Source: Thalassotalea euphylliae
Lineage (GTDB): Bacteria; Pseudomonadota; Gammaproteobacteria; Enterobacterales; Alteromonadaceae
NCBI RefSeq assembly: GCF_003390335.1
Contig: NZ_QUOU01000001.1
Span: 62,001 to 126,000, forward strand
Reading direction: 5' to 3'
Length of the DNA stretch: 64,000 nucleotides
Shown here: piece by piece, positions 1 through 9,183 of the stretch
Numbering within the stretch: position 1 is the first letter of the stretch
How the letters are laid out: each line of letters starts with the position of its first letter
The notes under the pieces: model-generated
What the model was told of the DNA's origin: nothing
The model's input: the letters and a program-made list of their open reading frames with translations, nothing else
Database searches by the model: none
Translations under genes and position numbers: made by a program

Positions 1-1
1 G

Positions 2-586
2 ATCCGCGAAATGAATTACGAAGATTACCTATACGACAGCTCGCCAAGCGGTAAAGCAGCTGAAATGCGCATGAAGAACGTGACTCAGCTGTTTAGCTGG
101 GTCACCCAAATGCTTGAAGGCGATGAATTGGACGAGCCGATGACGCTACCGCAAGTGGTTTCTCGCTTGACCTTACGCGATATGATGGAGCGCAACGAGG
201 AAGAAGAATTTTCCGATCAAGTACAGCTAATGACGCTGCACGCCTCCAAAGGGTTGGAATTTCCTTATGTTTTCCTGATTGGTATGGAAGAGGGCTTACT
301 GCCGCACCAATCGAGTATTGATGAAGACAATGTCGAAGAAGAGCGCCGCCTTGCCTACGTAGGGGTAACCCGTGCCAAGCGTGAGCTGATCTGTACTTAC
401 GCTCGTGAACGCCGTCAATTTGGCGAGGTAGCTCGTACTGAGCCAAGCCGCTTTTTGTATGAGATGCCACAAGACGACTTAAACTGGGAAAACGAGCGCG
501 CGCCGAAAAGCCAAGAGCAAAAACAGGAAACGGCTAAGGCTGGGGTGGCGAACTTACGCGAACTATTAAAGAAAAAGGACAGTTAG
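2..586 (+). CDS. rep: ATP-dependent DNA helicase Rep, C-terminal part (5' end outside window)
   Basis: This is the last ~195 codons of a UvrD/Rep superfamily 1A 3'-5' DNA helicase, which helps replication forks pass bound proteins. The frame is open from base 2, so the gene begins upstream of the window. Visible are helicase motif V (TLHASKGLEFPYVF, about 75 residues into the fragment) and motif VI (EEERRLAYVGVTRAKREL). The motif context PHQSSIDEDN and the PSRFLYEMPQDDL tail resemble E. coli Rep more than UvrD, so I call Rep. The basic C-terminal tail ends in KKKDS. No terminator is obvious before the next gene. Confidence 0.93.
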   Translation: MREMNYEDYLYDSSPSGKAAEMRMKNVTQLFSWVTQMLEGDELDEPMTLPQVVSRLTLRDMMERNEEEEFSDQVQLMTLHASKGLEFPYVFLIGMEEGLLPHQSSIDEDNVEEERRLAYVGVTRAKRELICTYARERRQFGEVARTEPSRFLYEMPQDDLNWENERAPKSQEQKQETAKAGVANLRELLKKKDS

Positions 587-645
587 CATTGCATAGCTAA
601 AATATAATCTTAGTAATTTGTTGAATTAATAATTGGAGCTACCGA

Positions 646-960
646 ATGTCATTGCATCGTATTAATGATAATACTTTATTGGATGATGAAGAATATGAAG
701 ATCATGTAGATGGAAATTGGGCTTTAGGGCTTTTTATCATTGGGGCAATAGCAGCAGGTATATTAACGTTTAACAATTTAGGAATTTTAGGTGCTGATAA
801 CGCTCCCAAATGGCTCAAATTTACCATAATTGTGATAGCAAGCGCCGTTTCAGGTTACTTGTTATCAAAGCTTAGGAACGTCGTTCGGCTATTATTATTT
901 CTCTGCGTTAGCGCTAGTATCATAGGATTTATCGCTTATTTTATATGGATGCAATTGTAA
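646..960 (+). CDS. Small hypothetical membrane protein
   Basis: A 104-residue protein I do not recognise. It starts at an ATG with GGAG seven bases upstream. An acidic N-terminus (LLDDEEYEDHVDG) is followed by three likely membrane segments at about residues 25-45, 57-75 and 80-102, so it is almost certainly an inner-membrane protein. The base composition is visibly more AT-rich than the flanking rep and recG genes, which could mean recent acquisition or relaxed selection. It is convergent with recG, whose stop lies 24 bp downstream. No function can be assigned from context. Confidence 0.65.
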   Translation: MSLHRINDNTLLDDEEYEDHVDGNWALGLFIIGAIAAGILTFNNLGILGADNAPKWLKFTIIVIASAVSGYLLSKLRNVVRLLLFLCVSASIIGFIAYFIWMQL

Positions 961-984
961 TCACTTGGCAGATTCTATGAGGAT

Positions 985-3072
985 CTAAGCATTTGAATAC
1001 TGCTCGCGATTACCCAGCCAGCGCTGAATAATCGCTTCCGCTTGCTGCGGGTGCTGTTGCCATAGCAAATAGGCGTGTTGTTGTACTTCGGGGATCAAAT
1101 CTTTATCGCGAATAAGGTCGGCAATTTTAAGATCGGCGAGGCCGGTTTGTTTGGTGCCTAACAGCTCACCGGGGCCGCGAATTTCTAAGTCTTTTTGCGC
1201 AATAACAAAGCCGTCGTTACTTTCGCGTAACACACCTAAGCGTTTAGTGGCGGTTTTTGAGAGCGGCGATTTATACATCAGTACACAGTGTGAGGCAACC
1301 GACCCTCGACCCACGCGGCCACGTAGCTGATGTAATTGCGCCAACCCCAAGCGCTCAGGGTTTTCAATCACCATTAAACTAGAGTTAGGAACATCAACGC
1401 CCACTTCAATCACTGTGGTAGCCACCAATAAATGTAAATCACCTGCTTTAAAGGCTTCCATCACTTGTTGCTTCTCAGCCGGTTTCATCCGGCCATGCAC
1501 TAGCCCGATGTGCAACTCTGGTAGTACTTCTTGTAGGTAATTAGCGGTGTCTTCGGCGGCCTGACATTGCAGCACTTCTGATTCTTCAATCAGGGTACAT
1601 ACCCAGTAAGCTTGGCGATTGTCATTCATACAACCTTGGCGAATACGTTCAATCACATCATCGCGGCGGGTGTCGGGTAGGGCAATAGTGTTAATAGGGG
1701 TTCGACCCGGTGGCAGTTCATCAATAACTGAGGTGTCGAGATCGGCATAGGCGGTCATGGCCAAGGTACGCGGAATAGGCGTGGCGGTCATGATCAGCTG
1801 GTGCGGGTATTTGTTATCAAACGCGCCTTTTTCTCGCAGTGATAAGCGCTGGTGTACGCCGAATCTGTGCTGCTCATCAATAATGATTAAGGTTAGCTTG
1901 TGAAATTCTACTTGCTCTTGGAACAGCGCATGGGTGCCAACCGCCATTTGAATCGTGCCATCCGCAATTTTTGCCAAAGCTTCACGGCGCGCTTTGGCTT
2001 TGGTTTTACCTGCTAACCAACCGACAGTGATATCAAGTGGCTCAAACCAGCGCTGAAAGTTAATGGCGTGCTGTTCGGCGAGAATTTCGGTGGGTGCCAT
2101 GAGTGCCACTTGGAAACCTTGGCTAATGGCGGTGAGCGCTGCCAGTGCTGCCACTAAGGTCTTACCTGAGCCAACATCCCCCTGCACCAAACGCATCATT
2201 GGCACTTGTTTCGCCAAGTCGTCGCGAATCTCTTTAACAACACGCGCTTGTGCTCCTGTTGGCTCAAACGGCAGGCTATCGAGAAACGTTTGATTCAGCT
2301 TATTATCAACTTGCATTGGCATAGCGTCATGCTTATCTGCCGATTGACGCAGCTTTACCATACTCAAGTTATGGGCTAATAACTCTTCTTTTATCAGGCG
2401 TAACTGCGCTGGGTGCTTACCGTTTTCTAATTGCTCGGTGGAAACATCTGGTGGTGGTCGATGAATAAGTTTTAGCGCCGCTGCTAACGTGTAAGGTTCA
2501 TTCAGAAATTGTGTTGGCAGTAACTCTTCAACACTGCCGTGCTCAAGGCGCTTTAGTGCTTGTTCGCTAATGTTGCGGAAGGTAATTTGCCTTAATCCGT
2601 CGGTTGTTGGGTATACTGGCGTTAGCGTTTCTTCAACCGCCGTCAGTGCTTGGTCGTTATCAAGAGGTTTGTATTCTGGGTGAACAATTTGAAAGCTGCG
2701 TGGCCCGCGCTGTACTTCACCATAGCAGCGCAGCTCTGTACCTATGGTAAGGGCATTTTTTTGCGCGGCTGAAAAATGGAAGAAGCGCAGGTCGATACTG
2801 CCTGTACCATCGTTGATGGTGACCACGAGCATACGCTTGCGGCCAAGCACCACTTGGTTATTGGTGATCTCGCCAATAATGTTGGTATAAATGCCTGGCA
2901 GTAAGTCGCGAACTGCGGTAACTCGGGTGCGATCTTCGTAACGCAGTGGCAAGTGAAACAACAAATCTTGCACGGAATTAAGGCCAAGCTTGGCAAATTT
3001 TTCTGCCATGGCTGGCCCTACGCCTTTGAGTGAGGCGATGGTAACTTGTGCTAGATTCGTCGTTCCCTGCAT
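985..3072 (-). CDS. recG: ATP-dependent DNA helicase RecG
   Basis: Branch-migrating DNA helicase that remodels stalled forks and Holliday junctions. The 695 residues match the usual length. An N-terminal helix-hairpin-like region (LKGVGPAMAEKFAKLG, 15-30) precedes the OB-fold wedge domain (about 60-150). Then come the helicase core with Walker A GDVGSGKT (298-305), DEQH box (399-402), the TATPIPRTLA motif and the motif VI QLRGRVGRG. The ATG at 3072 agrees with the family N-terminus although no clear ribosome-binding site precedes it. It is the last gene of the leftward spoT-ridA-trmH-recG block, 34 bp after trmH. Confidence 0.97.
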   Translation of the reverse strand: MQGTTNLAQVTIASLKGVGPAMAEKFAKLGLNSVQDLLFHLPLRYEDRTRVTAVRDLLPGIYTNIIGEITNNQVVLGRKRMLVVTINDGTGSIDLRFFHFSAAQKNALTIGTELRCYGEVQRGPRSFQIVHPEYKPLDNDQALTAVEETLTPVYPTTDGLRQITFRNISEQALKRLEHGSVEELLPTQFLNEPYTLAAALKLIHRPPPDVSTEQLENGKHPAQLRLIKEELLAHNLSMVKLRQSADKHDAMPMQVDNKLNQTFLDSLPFEPTGAQARVVKEIRDDLAKQVPMMRLVQGDVGSGKTLVAALAALTAISQGFQVALMAPTEILAEQHAINFQRWFEPLDITVGWLAGKTKAKARREALAKIADGTIQMAVGTHALFQEQVEFHKLTLIIIDEQHRFGVHQRLSLREKGAFDNKYPHQLIMTATPIPRTLAMTAYADLDTSVIDELPPGRTPINTIALPDTRRDDVIERIRQGCMNDNRQAYWVCTLIEESEVLQCQAAEDTANYLQEVLPELHIGLVHGRMKPAEKQQVMEAFKAGDLHLLVATTVIEVGVDVPNSSLMVIENPERLGLAQLHQLRGRVGRGSVASHCVLMYKSPLSKTATKRLGVLRESNDGFVIAQKDLEIRGPGELLGTKQTGLADLKIADLIRDKDLIPEVQQHAYLLWQQHPQQAEAIIQRWLGNREQYSNA

Positions 3073-3106
3073 ATTGTTGTTATTTTGAAATCTGTTGTAG
3101 CTGTGG

Positions 3107-3817
3107 TTATTCGTCGTCGATATCGGCCCAAGCTGCTTGGCTCATTTGCATTTTCTGCCACCAGTCGTCAGACGCAATAATTTCACCGTCGTCATTAATG
3201 TGCGGGTAAGGCAGCCCTTTTGATTGGCAAACTTTAGCGAAAATAGGGTGGCCACCTTCAAATAACATGCGCTGGCGCGTGTCTTCGTCAATGGTTGAAC
3301 GGCCATACATACCTGCCGCTTCGCGCTGGCGTTGTGCTTCGTAAAGCACTACGGCATTGGCCACCGATACGTTCAGTGATTGCACCATGCCGACCATAGG
3401 AATAATGATGTCTTGATCGGCCATTTCTTTTGCGATGTCAGAAGCGCCAAATTTCTCCTGACCAAGAATAATTGCCGTTGGTTTGGTGTAATCAATCTCG
3501 CGAAAATCAACGGCTTTGTCAGACAGGTTAGTCACCAATACTTGCATCTTTTGGCGTTTTAGCTCGTTGATGGCGGTTTCAGTTGATGAGTAATTGTGAA
3601 CATCGACCCAGTTTTGGCTGCCCGCAGCAATACCGCCAGAAGCGCGCATTTGCTCGTTTTTCCAAACCGCGTGCACTGCACTAACGCCAATTGCATCACA
3701 AGTACGCACCACTGCCGCAAGGTTATGGGCTTTGTGCACGCCTTCCATACAAACGGTTAAGTCTGGCTGGCGATGGTTGAGCATACTTAAAATACGGTTA
3801 TGTCGTTCTGGAGTCAT
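3107..3817 (-). CDS. trmH: tRNA (guanosine(18)-2'-O)-methyltransferase TrmH
   Basis: SPOUT-class methyltransferase that 2'-O-methylates G18 in the D-loop of tRNAs using S-adenosylmethionine. The deep-knot motifs are visible: an early HKAHNLAAVVRTCDAIGV segment, AIILGQEKFG, then DQDIIIPMVGMVQSLNVSVA, where the conserved NVSVA loop binds the cofactor. The C-terminal KGLPYPHINDDGEI is typical of TrmH. The open frame extends to a GTG at 3826, but the ATG at 3817 (MTPERHNRIL) aligns with the E. coli start, giving 236 residues. It sits in the conserved spoT-trmH-recG order, preceded by ~220 bp with hairpins. Confidence 0.95.
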   Translation of the reverse strand: MTPERHNRILSMLNHRQPDLTVCMEGVHKAHNLAAVVRTCDAIGVSAVHAVWKNEQMRASGGIAAGSQNWVDVHNYSSTETAINELKRQKMQVLVTNLSDKAVDFREIDYTKPTAIILGQEKFGASDIAKEMADQDIIIPMVGMVQSLNVSVANAVVLYEAQRQREAAGMYGRSTIDEDTRQRMLFEGGHPIFAKVCQSKGLPYPHINDDGEIIASDDWWQKMQMSQAAWADIDDE

Positions 3818-3921
3818 TGGCTTCACATTTCAGTTAAATTGAGCATTGCTGTGGATTTTAACAGTATTTACTGAAAATGTATGCTTGCGAGCATAAATGA
3901 CGTGAGGTGAGCGTGATAAGC

Positions 3922-3977
3922 GCACCTAAACGTGGCGATTGCAGCGCATGTTTAGGTGCTCAAGGCGATAAATCGCC
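3922..3977. repeat. Two adjacent hairpins in the ridA-trmH gap
   Basis: The ~220 bp between ridA and trmH contains a perfect 10-bp stem GCACCTAAAC (3922-3931) / GTTTAGGTGC (3950-3959), followed five bases later by a tight 6-bp hairpin GGCGAT-aa-ATCGCC (3964-3977). Neither is followed by a T-run on either strand, so they are not standard intrinsic terminators. They could be a factor-dependent terminator, an RNA-processing or mRNA-stabilising element, or a small dispersed palindromic repeat. Nothing else was recognised in this gap. Confidence 0.5.
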
Positions 3978-4040
3978 CAAATTAGCTTGGCTTAGTCTTT
4001 ACTAAGTAACTGCTAGGTGACGTGTGCCAAGAAGCGGATG

Positions 4041-4430
4041 TTAAGCAACGTTAGGAATTTCCATAATGCCGTCGATTTCAATATCAACGCCTTTTGGCAG
4101 GGCAGATACTTGAATGGCGGCACGGGCAGGGTAAGGTTCAGCGAAATACTTGCTCATAATGTCGTTCACTGTCGCGAAATTGGCAAGATCAGTCATAAAA
4201 ATATTCACTTTCACCATGTCATTAATTTCACCACCTGCGGCTTCACACACAGCAACGAGGTTTTTAAAGACTTGCTCTGCTTGCTCGGCAAAATCATCCG
4301 AAACTACTTCCATAGTTTCCGGTACTAATGGGATTTGGCCTGATAAATAAACGGTATTTCTTACTTTTACCGCTTGGCTGTAAGTACCGATGGTGCTGGG
4401 CGCGTTTTCTGTTGAAACTATAGTTTTCAT
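4041..4430 (-). CDS. ridA: RidA family reactive intermediate/imine deaminase
   Basis: YjgF/YER057c/UK114-family protein of 129 residues that hydrolyses reactive enamine/imine intermediates such as 2-aminoacrylate made by PLP enzymes. Family landmarks are the N-terminal APSTIGTYSQAV, the YLSGQIPLVPE stretch, and YPARAAIQVSALPKGVDIEI containing the conserved substrate-binding Arg. AAGGA lies just upstream of the ATG at 4430. It follows spoT by 45 bp and is probably co-transcribed. A RidA family gene beside spoT is common in gammaproteobacteria. Confidence 0.94.
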   Translation of the reverse strand: MKTIVSTENAPSTIGTYSQAVKVRNTVYLSGQIPLVPETMEVVSDDFAEQAEQVFKNLVAVCEAAGGEINDMVKVNIFMTDLANFATVNDIMSKYFAEPYPARAAIQVSALPKGVDIEIDGIMEIPNVA

Positions 4431-4475
4431 AGGATTCCTTTTACGACAAACTGCTCTTTTAAAAGCTGGTGACAG

Positions 4476-6578
4476 TTATTTGTTACGAACGACTTTTTGT
4501 ACGTCGATCATCTTTTTAATTTTGCGAATAATGTCGGCCAAGTGCACGCGGTCGCGACACGTAATTTCCATATCGATGGCGTATAGGCCAGTGTCTTTTT
4601 CACCTGAATTCATTGAATGCACATTCGACTCGCTTTTGGCAACGACATTGGTAAGTGCAGCTAACGCTCCTTGATGATTAACAATCTCGACGCGCAACTT
4701 GGCGATAAACTCTTTATCTATATCACTATCCCACTTCACTGGAAACAGTTTACTTTCGTGAGTTTTGATGTTTTTACATGTAGCTTGGTGAACAATCAGC
4801 CCTTTACCTGGGCTAAGGTAAGCCAAAATGGTATCGCCTGGGATAGGGCGACAACATTTACTGTAAGTGACCAGCATACCTTCTGTGCCTTTGATCGGCA
4901 TTTTGTTTTTGCTCGGCACAGCTTCTTCACTGTCGTCGGTAAACTCATCGGTTAAGCGGCGGGCGATACCTATGCTAAGCGCATTACCCAAACCAATATT
5001 AACAAGTAGCTCTTCTAAGCTTTCATTGCCGGTTTCCTCAACAACCTGCGCGACTTTTTCCTCAGGAATATCGTCGAGCTTGGTTGTGCCCAAGGCGTGG
5101 CTTAACAGGCGTAGGCCAAGCGCTTGCGATTCATTTTCTTCTTGTGAGCGTAAGTAAGTACGCACTTGCAGTCTAGCCTTTGCTGTAACCACAAAATTTA
5201 GCCAAGTGGCGTTAGGACGCGCAGCAGATGAAGTGACAATTTCGATGGTTTGCCCTGAATCAATGGGTTGGCTAAGCGGATAAGGTTTGCGATCCACTTT
5301 ACAACCCACACACGAGTTACCCACATCGGTGTGAACGGCGTAGGCAAAATCCACCGCCGTCGCGCCCATCGGGAGTTCGATAATGCGACCGTCTGGGGTG
5401 AATACGTAGATTTCTTCTGGGAATAAATCTGACTTAACGTTTTCGATAAATTCAAACGAGCTACCAGCGCTTTGTTGCAGCTCTAACAAGCTTTGCATCC
5501 AGCGACGTGCTTTCATTTGTGCGGTTGTGCCACTGTCATCACCGTCTTGCTTGTACAGCCAATGAGCGGCGACCCCTTTATCCGCCATTTGATCCATGTC
5601 GTTAGTGCGAATTTGAATTTCAACGGGAATACCGTGCGGGCCAATAAGCGATGTGTGTAGCGACTGATAGCCATTGGTTTTTGGGATCGCGATATAGTCT
5701 TTAAAGCGAGTTTCAATGGGCTTAAACAAGTTATGCACTGCGCCAAGGGCGCGGTAACAGTCGTCAATTTTGTCTGGCACAATCACGCGGAAGGCGTAAA
5801 TATCCATCACTTCGTTAAACATCAACTCTTTGTTTAACATTTTGCGGTAAATGGAATACAGGTGTTTTTCACGGCCAATCACTTGCGCTTGAATACCGGC
5901 TTCGGCAAGGCGTTGTTCAATTTCGCCCTGAATATTGTTAATGATCTCTTTACGATTACCACGGGCTTGTTTTACCGCTGAGCGCAGTGCTCGTGAGCGC
6001 ATTGGGTAAAGGGCCTCAAAGCCTAATACTTCAAGCTCGTTCTTAATGTCGTGAATACCCAAACGGTTCGCAATTGGTGCGTAAATCTCTAGGGTTTCAC
6101 GAGCGATTCGACGGCGTTTGTCTGGACGCAGTGACTCCAGCGTGCGCATATTGTGAGTACGGTCGGCAAGTTTGATCAGAATGACGCGAATATCGCGGGT
6201 CATTGCCAGTACCATTTTGCGGAAGTTCTCCGCTTGCATCTCTTCTTTGTTGTCGAATTTTAGCTTATCGAGCTTACTGACGCCTTCGACCAGCTCTGCG
6301 ACTGTCGCGCCAAACTGCTCTGCTAATTCGTCTTTGGTAACTTCGGTATCTTCAATGACATCGTGTAGCAAGGCGGCCATTAAGGTTTCGTGATCGAGGT
6401 GCATCTTTGCCAAATTCAAGGCAACCGCAACTGGGTGCGTAATATAGGGATCGCCACTTGACCGCATTTGACCATCATGGGCGTCTCGCGCGACCACATA
6501 CGCTTGCTTTAGTAAGTCGATTTGTACTTTCGACAAATAGCTGGAGGCAAACTCTTTTAACGGTTCAAATAGATACAC
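4476..6578 (-). CDS. spoT: Bifunctional (p)ppGpp synthetase/hydrolase SpoT
   Basis: RelA/SpoT enzyme of 700 residues controlling the stringent-response alarmone. The N-terminal HD hydrolase has an intact HDVIED motif (72-77). The synthetase domain carries RFKDYIAIPKTNGYQSLH with RFKD at 291-294; the RXKD form is the signature of bifunctional SpoT-type enzymes as opposed to the EXDD form of RelA. TGS (around 390-450) and C-terminal ACT domains are present. The start is a GTG: MYLFE matches the E. coli N-terminus and GGGAG lies about seven bases upstream. A strong terminator separates it from rpoZ, so it probably has its own promoter. Confidence 0.97.
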   Translation of the reverse strand: MYLFEPLKEFASSYLSKVQIDLLKQAYVVARDAHDGQMRSSGDPYITHPVAVALNLAKMHLDHETLMAALLHDVIEDTEVTKDELAEQFGATVAELVEGVSKLDKLKFDNKEEMQAENFRKMVLAMTRDIRVILIKLADRTHNMRTLESLRPDKRRRIARETLEIYAPIANRLGIHDIKNELEVLGFEALYPMRSRALRSAVKQARGNRKEIINNIQGEIEQRLAEAGIQAQVIGREKHLYSIYRKMLNKELMFNEVMDIYAFRVIVPDKIDDCYRALGAVHNLFKPIETRFKDYIAIPKTNGYQSLHTSLIGPHGIPVEIQIRTNDMDQMADKGVAAHWLYKQDGDDSGTTAQMKARRWMQSLLELQQSAGSSFEFIENVKSDLFPEEIYVFTPDGRIIELPMGATAVDFAYAVHTDVGNSCVGCKVDRKPYPLSQPIDSGQTIEIVTSSAARPNATWLNFVVTAKARLQVRTYLRSQEENESQALGLRLLSHALGTTKLDDIPEEKVAQVVEETGNESLEELLVNIGLGNALSIGIARRLTDEFTDDSEEAVPSKNKMPIKGTEGMLVTYSKCCRPIPGDTILAYLSPGKGLIVHQATCKNIKTHESKLFPVKWDSDIDKEFIAKLRVEIVNHQGALAALTNVVAKSESNVHSMNSGEKDTGLYAIDMEITCRDRVHLADIIRKIKKMIDVQKVVRNK

Positions 6579-6795
6579 TCAAAACTCCCAAAGTAGGTTG
6601 ACGAGAAAATTAGAGAAAGAGGGAAAACGCAGCTAAATCAATGGTTGAATAATGTTAACCCACGTTAAGGCAAGGATAAGCAATATTCGCGGGCTTGCCA
6701 AGGGGCAGTGACCTGACTTTGCCCAGTAATGTCGCCTAATCGGAGGAGTTTGCGCCGCTCGGAAATAATTTTTACCTCGCATAAATGACGGCAAC

Positions 6796-6830
6796 AAAAA
6801 ACGGGTTAACGATTGACACCGTTAACCCGT
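6796..6830 (-). terminator. Intrinsic terminator after gmk-rpoZ
   Basis: A perfect 11-bp stem ACGGGTTAACG (6801-6811) / CGTTAACCCGT (6820-6830) with an 8-base loop. Read leftward it is followed by six Ts, about 25 bp after the rpoZ stop. It separates gmk-rpoZ from spoT. Confidence 0.85.
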
Positions 6831-6855
6831 TTCAGCAATAAGTTTTGCAGGCTAA

Positions 6856-7134
6856 TTAGCCTTGCTGACCACCAACAATGGCAGCTACAGCCGCTAACTC
6901 AGCAGATTCTTGCTGAACTTGCTCGTGACGCTCAGCGTCATCCATAATTTCAGAAGAAATTAAATCAGCTTCGATTTCACGTAAAGCTAATACCGTTGGT
7001 TTGTCGTTCTCTAACTCAACTAAAGCGTCTTTACCGCCCGTGGCGATTTGACGAGCGCGACGTGATGCAACTAACACCAAGTCAAAGCGATTGCCGATTT
7101 TTTCTACTGCATCTTCAACAGTTACGCGAGCCAT
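6856..7134 (-). CDS. rpoZ: DNA-directed RNA polymerase omega subunit
   Basis: The smallest RNA polymerase subunit, which aids assembly of beta' into the core enzyme and contributes to a ppGpp site. The start is the ATG at 7134 (MARVTVEDAVEKIGNRFDLV), the invariant family N-terminus; the frame could be extended five codons but this adds no family sequence. The product is 91 residues. ARQIATGGKDALVELENDKPTVLALREI is the conserved core. It sits 54 bp after gmk in the standard gmk-rpoZ-spoT order. Confidence 0.97.
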   Translation of the reverse strand: MARVTVEDAVEKIGNRFDLVLVASRRARQIATGGKDALVELENDKPTVLALREIEADLISSEIMDDAERHEQVQQESAELAAVAAIVGGQQG

Positions 7135-7188
7135 GTAGCTACTCCACAATGATTATTTTCAAAAATAGCCGCTTATTATAGTAAACGA

Positions 7189-7815
7189 TCAATCATTAGC
7201 CAATAGATCCGTGAATAAATCTTGATGCGCTTGTGCTTGCTGGCTGCGCTTCAATCTCTGGTTGTTGACGATCGTGGTTAAGTCGGCTAATGCCGTATCA
7301 AAATCGTCGTTTACTATGATGTAATCAAACTCTTGATAGTGCGAGCACTCGGCTTGTGCTTTGGCCATGCGATCAGCGATCACTTCATCACTGTCTTGGC
7401 CGCGACCACGTAAACGACTTTCCAGCTCTTGGCGCGATGGCGGTGCAATAAAGATGGTCGTTACATCAGGGCGCTTCATTCGTACCTGCTGAGCACCTTG
7501 CCAGTCGATATCTAAGAATACGTCGATACCTTGTGCTAGGCGTTCGTCAATCGCATTGGCAGATGTGCCATAGTAGTTACCAAATACTTGTGCGTGCTCG
7601 TAAAATACCCCGTCTTTGATTTGTTGTTCAAAGCTGGCTTTATCAACAAAGTGGTAGTGAACGCCATTTTCTTCACCTGGGCGTGGTGCTCGTGTTGTCG
7701 TTGATACTGACATTTGTAATGGGCGCGCTGAGCCTTGCTTGAGTAGCGCAGAAATTAAACTGGACTTACCTGCACCGCTTGGCGACGAAAGAATAAATAA
7801 ATTGCCGTTGACCAT
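7189..7815 (-). CDS. gmk: Guanylate kinase
   Basis: Phosphorylates GMP to GDP with ATP in purine nucleotide metabolism. The P-loop SPSGAGKSS lies at residues 11-19, followed by the GMP-binding region STTTRAPRPGEENGVHYHFV and the lid segment RLRGRGQDSDEVIADRM. I chose the ATG at 7815 (MVNGNLFILSS, 208 residues), which matches the usual N-terminus. An in-frame ATG two codons earlier (7821) is possible, since the GGGTG ahead could serve either. It is the promoter-proximal gene of gmk-rpoZ. Confidence 0.96.
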   Translation of the reverse strand: MVNGNLFILSSPSGAGKSSLISALLKQGSARPLQMSVSTTTRAPRPGEENGVHYHFVDKASFEQQIKDGVFYEHAQVFGNYYGTSANAIDERLAQGIDVFLDIDWQGAQQVRMKRPDVTTIFIAPPSRQELESRLRGRGQDSDEVIADRMAKAQAECSHYQEFDYIIVNDDFDTALADLTTIVNNQRLKRSQQAQAHQDLFTDLLAND

Positions 7816-7940
7816 GATCATTAACACCCATATAAGCAAAAATTAATTGGGGCGCACTATACCGAAATCATAAGTGAAAGTCTGTAATCGAGGTGTAGCC
7901 AAGTTCTTTTCACATAAAATTTAGCTAATAGTTAGACAAT

Positions 7941-7964
7941 AAAAAACCGTGCGAACCCGGTTTT
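7941..7964 (-). terminator. Intrinsic terminator after the aminotransferase gene
   Basis: On the minus strand an AAAACCG / CGGTTTT stem with a GC-rich loop is followed by a T-run (the AAAAAA at 7941-7946). It lies about 30 bp beyond the stop of the leftward aminotransferase gene. Confidence 0.75.
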
Positions 7965-7995
7965 AAACTGTTAACTCAACTTAGTGCTTTATTAA

Positions 7996-9183
7996 TTACA
8001 GCACCTTCGCGATTGATTGCGCTAGGTAATCCACATTGCTATTGGAAATACCTGCGATACTCATGCGGCTAGAGCCAACCATGTAAACGCTATACTCGTC
8101 TTGCAAACGCTGCACTTGCTCTGGGGTAATACCCAAGAAGGAAAACATACCTTTTTGGCGAACAATATGGGTAAAGTCGCGCGTTACGCCATTTTCCACG
8201 AGCTTGTCGACGATCTTCTGGCGATTGCCGTTAATGCGATCGCGCATTTCTTGCAGTTCATCGTACCATTGGTTACGCAGTTCATCTGAACTTAAAATGG
8301 TTTCCACCAGCGCCGCACCGTGAGCTGGTGGCATTGAATAGATAACACGTACCACATGCAATAGTACTGAACTTGCAATATCTGCCGCTGCTGCTGATTT
8401 AGCGATAATGGTTGTTGCGCCAATACGCTCACGGTATAAGCCAAAGTTTTTAGAACAAGAGCTACAAACCACCATTTCTTCAACGCTGTCTGCCATCAGG
8501 CGCAGGCCGTATGCGTCTTCGTCTAGGCCATCACCAAACCCTTGGTATGCCATATCAATGACCGGCAAGAAGCCAATTGATTTTGCCACTTCAGCGACTT
8601 GTTGCCATTGCTCTTGGCTTAAATCCATACCACTTGGGTTATGGCAACAGGCGTGTAATAGCACAGCATCGTCAGCACTCACTTGTTTAAGTGCTGCTAA
8701 CATGCCGTCAAAATCTAGGTTTTTGTTTTCAAAATCGTAGTAAGGGTACGTTTTTACTGTTAACCCCGCAGCTTCGAACAAACCTGTGTGATTCGCCCAT
8801 GTGGGATCGCTTACCCAAATGGTCGCGCCGGCTTTACACGATTTGATAAATTCCGCAGCAACGCGCAATGCACCTGTACCACCTGGCGTAGACACTGTAC
8901 GCGCGCGGTTGTTGGCAAGCACTTGGTGTTCACCAAAAATTAGCTTAGCCATTTTTTCGTTAAATAGCGGTGAGCCCGTAGGGCCAATGTAAACTTTGGT
9001 ATCTTCGGTATCGAGACGATGTTTTTCCGCTTTTTTTACACAATCTAAAATTGCGGTGTGACCAGCTTCGTCTTTGTATACGCCGACACCTAAATCAATT
9101 TTTTGTGGGTTTTCATCTTCGCGATATTTTGCCAATAGACCCAGAATCGGATCCGCAGGACGTGGCTTTAAGCTACCAAACAT
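7996..9183 (-). CDS. Aspartate/aromatic amino acid aminotransferase (class I)
   Basis: PLP-dependent transaminase of 395 residues in the AspC/TyrB subgroup, interconverting aspartate or aromatic amino acids with their 2-oxo acids using 2-oxoglutarate. The PLP lysine is K245 in SSCSKNFGLYRERIGA. TPGGTGALR (99-107), HACCHNPSG and the C-terminal GSSRMSIAG with the carboxylate-binding Arg are intact. Whether its main substrate is aspartate (AspC) or aromatic acids (TyrB) cannot be decided from sequence inspection, so I give no symbol. It is monocistronic, with a terminator downstream. Confidence 0.94.
   Translation of the reverse strand: MFGSLKPRPADPILGLLAKYREDENPQKIDLGVGVYKDEAGHTAILDCVKKAEKHRLDTEDTKVYIGPTGSPLFNEKMAKLIFGEHQVLANNRARTVSTPGGTGALRVAAEFIKSCKAGATIWVSDPTWANHTGLFEAAGLTVKTYPYYDFENKNLDFDGMLAALKQVSADDAVLLHACCHNPSGMDLSQEQWQQVAEVAKSIGFLPVIDMAYQGFGDGLDEDAYGLRLMADSVEEMVVCSSCSKNFGLYRERIGATTIIAKSAAAADIASSVLLHVVRVIYSMPPAHGAALVETILSSDELRNQWYDELQEMRDRINGNRQKIVDKLVENGVTRDFTHIVRQKGMFSFLGITPEQVQRLQDEYSVYMVGSSRMSIAGISNSNVDYLAQSIAKVL

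Noticed and set aside
102..470. Antisense open frames inside rep, recG, spoT, acs, the symporter and others
   Set aside because: They lie opposite strongly recognisable genes, have no family resemblance and lack consistent ribosome-binding sites.
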